Source of the DNA: Spirochaetaceae bacterium
GTDB taxonomy: Bacteria; Spirochaetota; Spirochaetia; B11-G9
Assembly: GCA_030600745.1 (NCBI GenBank)
Contig: JAUVLL010000215.1
Coordinates: 1 to 5,956, forward strand
Direction: 5' to 3'
Length of the DNA stretch: 5,956 nt
Shown: in pieces, positions 5,127 through 5,956 of the stretch
Position numbering within the stretch: the stretch's first letter is position 1
Layout of the letters: each line of letters opens with the position of its first letter
Position numbers and translations under genes: made by a program
The notes under the pieces: generated by a model
What the model was told of the DNA's origin: nothing
What the model saw: only the letters and a program-made list of their open reading frames with translations
The model's database searches: none

Positions 5127-5585
5127 TTACCTCCTATTGCCATGACGGCCATGTCCCCGACAACAATTACCATGACCGAATCCCCCGGCAAGATCTATCA
5201 GATTCCCTGACCCGCAGGCCGGACATCTGCTAATAATGGATTCAAATCCAATATTGAACATATGCCCACAATCGTGACACCGTATCAGATTACCACGGAA
5301 ATGAATATTTCCTCCCTCTATATGAAGGTGCTTCCCTTCAACAAGAAACTGTGCAATCTTGCGCCTGGCTTTTTCAATCAACCTTGTAAACGTCGAACGG
5401 GATATTTCCATCTCCGCTGCGGCCTCTGCATGGTCCATACCCAGATAATCCGCCAGTCTAATGGCTTCAAACTCATCCAGGCCCAGAGGAAGAGGCTCTA
5501 AAGCCTGTCTTTGTATTCCTACTGGTTTAAAATCCGCATGCAGCGGAGGTTGGTAAACAACTCGCTCTTTTTTAGGTCGTGACAT
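5127..5585 (-). CDS. DUF134/UPF0251 helix-turn-helix regulator with C-terminal zinc ribbon
   Basis: This 152-residue protein matches the DUF134 (UPF0251) family. It has M-S-R-P-K-K at the start, L-G-L-D-E-F-E-A-I-R-L-A-D at 34-46, then a sigma-70 region 4-like helix-turn-helix (Y-L-G-M-D-H-A-E-A-A-A-E-M-E-I-S-R-S-T-F at 47-66) with recognition helix R-S-T-F-T-R-L-I-E-K-A-R-R-K. The C-terminal half adds a zinc-ribbon-like C103-x2-C106...C121-x2-C124 pair and a tail G-H-G-N-C-C-R-G-H-G-R-H, a possible second metal site. DUF134 members are predicted DNA-binding proteins with no settled ligand. As first gene of the operon, with GAGG seven bases before the ATG and a palindrome in its promoter, it is probably an autoregulator of the cluster that senses metal, Fe-S or redox state; this is inference. 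Confidence 0.93.
   Translation of the reverse strand: MSRPKKERVVYQPPLHADFKPVGIQRQALEPLPLGLDEFEAIRLADYLGMDHAEAAAEMEISRSTFTRLIEKARRKIAQFLVEGKHLHIEGGNIHFRGNLIRCHDCGHMFNIGFESIISRCPACGSGNLIDLAGGFGHGNCCRGHGRHGNRR
5129..5135 (-). promoter_or_regulatory. ribosome binding site fixing the DUF5320-like start at 5122
   Basis: On the minus strand this reads AGGAGGT, six bases before the ATG at 5122 and touching the DUF134 stop codon. It rules against the longer frame from 5191, whose start has no such site. Confidence 0.75.
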
Positions 5586-5608
5586 AAGCTATCCTCATTC
5601 TTGTTGTT

Positions 5609-5637
5609 AATATAATGCACTTATGTGCAAAAGTCAA
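5609..5637 (-). promoter_or_regulatory. sigma-70-type promoter of the ten-gene operon
   Basis: Read on the minus strand: -35 TTGACT (5632-5637), a 17-base spacer, and -10 TATATT (5609-5614). This is close to the bacterial housekeeping consensus with ideal spacing. Transcription should start near 5602, giving a short leader of about 17 bases before the DUF134 ATG. No comparable promoter is seen farther down the block, so this one probably serves the whole cluster. I saw no -24/-12 sigma-54 pattern, unlike the sigma-54 control reported for the Desulfovibrio orp genes. Confidence 0.8.
5616..5629. promoter_or_regulatory. candidate operator palindrome in the promoter spacer
   Basis: TGCAC-TTAT-GTGCA has perfect five-base arms and sits wholly within the -35/-10 spacer, so a bound protein would block or reshape RNA polymerase access. 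The DUF134 protein encoded just downstream is the obvious candidate. No binding data for this family's operators is known to me, so the pairing is inference. Confidence 0.6.
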
Positions 5638-5735
5638 GAGATTCTACAGAGAGCTTTTTGCGCTGTATCACATTTTCTATTTAAAAATACTTCTTCTCTA
5701 ATATATTGACTCTAGACTGGCACAAAGCAAGATAA

Positions 5736-5766
5736 AATGGGCGACACGAAGTGTCGGGGACCCATT
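5736..5766 (-). terminator. bulged hairpin, possible leftward terminator
   Basis: AATGGG-CGACAC, a GAA loop, GTGTCG, a four-base bulge GGGA and CCCATT form 12 base pairs. On the minus strand the stem runs into TTTTATCTT, a short T-rich stretch, so it may stop leftward transcripts coming from the right before they reach the DUF134 promoter. On the plus strand no T-run follows. The bulge makes it a less than ideal terminator; it could instead be a small dispersed repeat sharing the C-GAA-G loop with the hairpin at 2229-2267. Confidence 0.4.
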
Positions 5767-5868
5767 CTTAGTCGAAAAAGCCAAAAACAAGTCGAATTCA
5801 GAGACATCGCAAATGCCTCATCTCCCATTGATATCAGCATTTCATGGATAAAAGTGTACAATTTGGAT

Positions 5869-5920
5869 ATAGAAATAGTTACAGTGCAATAAAGTACAAT
5901 ATTTAACTATATATTTCTAT
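5869..5920. repeat. imperfect AT-rich inverted repeat
   Basis: The left arm (5869-5881, ATAGAAAT-AGTTA) pairs with the right arm (5904-5920), which carries four extra bases (ATAT) in the middle. The 22-base loop contains GTGCAATAAAGTAC. It could be a regulator site for a rightward gene outside the window or chance structure in AT-rich DNA. Confidence 0.35.
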
Positions 5921-5956
5921 TCAGATATTTTTGAAAGAGGTATATTTACAATTATC

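Larger units (their letters stand above)
5641..5956. other. non-coding region upstream of the operon, no gene seen
   Basis: This 316-base stretch has no convincing reading frame on either strand. It holds a bulged hairpin (5736-5766), an AT-rich right part with an imperfect inverted repeat (5869-5920), and a GAAAGAGG near 5933 that might precede a plus-strand gene starting beyond the window. It could be the divergent upstream region of a neighbouring gene outside the window. Confidence 0.6.

Noticed and set aside
5123..5191. Longer DUF5320-like protein starting at 5191
   Set aside because: The added residues are the DUF134 C-terminus in another frame, and AGGAGGT marks the start at 5122.
5448..5585. 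A reading of the DUF134 helix-turn-helix as a sigma factor
   Set aside because: The motif is sigma-70 region 4-like, but the protein is short, has no region 2, and fits DUF134 with its zinc-ribbon C-terminus.
402..5585. A nitrogen fixation (nif) cluster
   Set aside because: NifX-like domains are present, but there is no NifH, D, K, E, N or B; the MinD-type proteins carry ferredoxin inserts and are not NifH.
5706..5736. Plus-strand promoter TTGACT ... GATAAA
   Set aside because: The -35 is good, but the -10-like box is poor and the spacer is 19 bases; a hairpin overlaps the expected start, and no gene follows within the window.
5712..5740. Sigma-54 (-24/-12) promoter around TGGCAC
   Set aside because: TGGCAC occurs, but the expected GC-containing -12 element does not follow at the right spacing.
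5844..5906. 20-codon plus-strand reading frame
   Set aside because: It has no ribosome binding site, lies in AT-rich DNA with an inverted repeat, and shows no recognisable motif.

Overview
The window reads as part of an anaerobic bacterium's chromosome. A bacterial-type promoter (TTGACT, 17 bases, TATATT) and strong GGAGG-like ribosome sites argue for Bacteria. The gene content (ferredoxin-containing MinD-type ATPases, NifX/MTH1175-like proteins, DUF134 and DUF5320 proteins) is typical of strict anaerobes such as sulfate reducers, spirochaetes or clostridia. I cannot fix the phylum from sequence alone.

Layout. Bases 1-384 hold the 3' end of a plus-strand AAA-type ATPase gene with a DUF4143 C-terminus. 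Everything from 402 to 5585 is a tightly packed minus-strand block of ten genes, read right to left: DUF134/UPF0251 regulator (5127-5585), DUF5320-like Gly/Met-rich protein (4775-5122), Gly-rich zinc-ribbon protein (4485-4721), NifX-like protein with a His-rich tail (4079-4447), two paralogous MinD-type ATPases each with a two-cluster ferredoxin insert (3153-4028 and 2281-3156), a second NifX-like protein (1870-2208), a third, acidic NifX-like protein (1456-1863), a 65-residue cysteine protein (1249-1446) and a DUF89 phosphatase-like protein (402-1265). Gaps are 72 bases or less and three junctions overlap or nearly overlap, so this is very probably one operon. One clear promoter lies just upstream of the regulator, with a palindrome in its spacer that looks like an operator. 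Bases 5641-5956 hold no convincing gene, only hairpins and an inverted repeat.

How it may work. The set resembles the orange protein (ORP) gene group of Desulfovibrio: paired ferredoxin-MinD ATPases together with NifX/MTH1175-like metal-cluster carriers. ORP itself carries a Mo-Cu sulfide cluster. No nitrogenase structural or NifB/NifEN gene is present, so nitrogen fixation is unlikely to be the purpose. The working inference is an iron-sulfur or heterometal cluster assembly and carrier system. The ATPases would supply energy and electrons or clusters, the NifX-like proteins would carry clusters, the zinc-ribbon and Gly-rich proteins would be accessory partners, and DUF134 would sense metal or cluster state and regulate its own operon. 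The DUF89 phosphatase and the small cysteine protein at the distal end are the least expected members.

Three stable hairpins sit between genes: a perfect 13-bp stem at 4742-4771, a bulged stem at 2229-2267, and one at 5736-5766. The first looks like a dispersed REP/MITE-type repeat. The last could act as a leftward terminator shielding the operon promoter.
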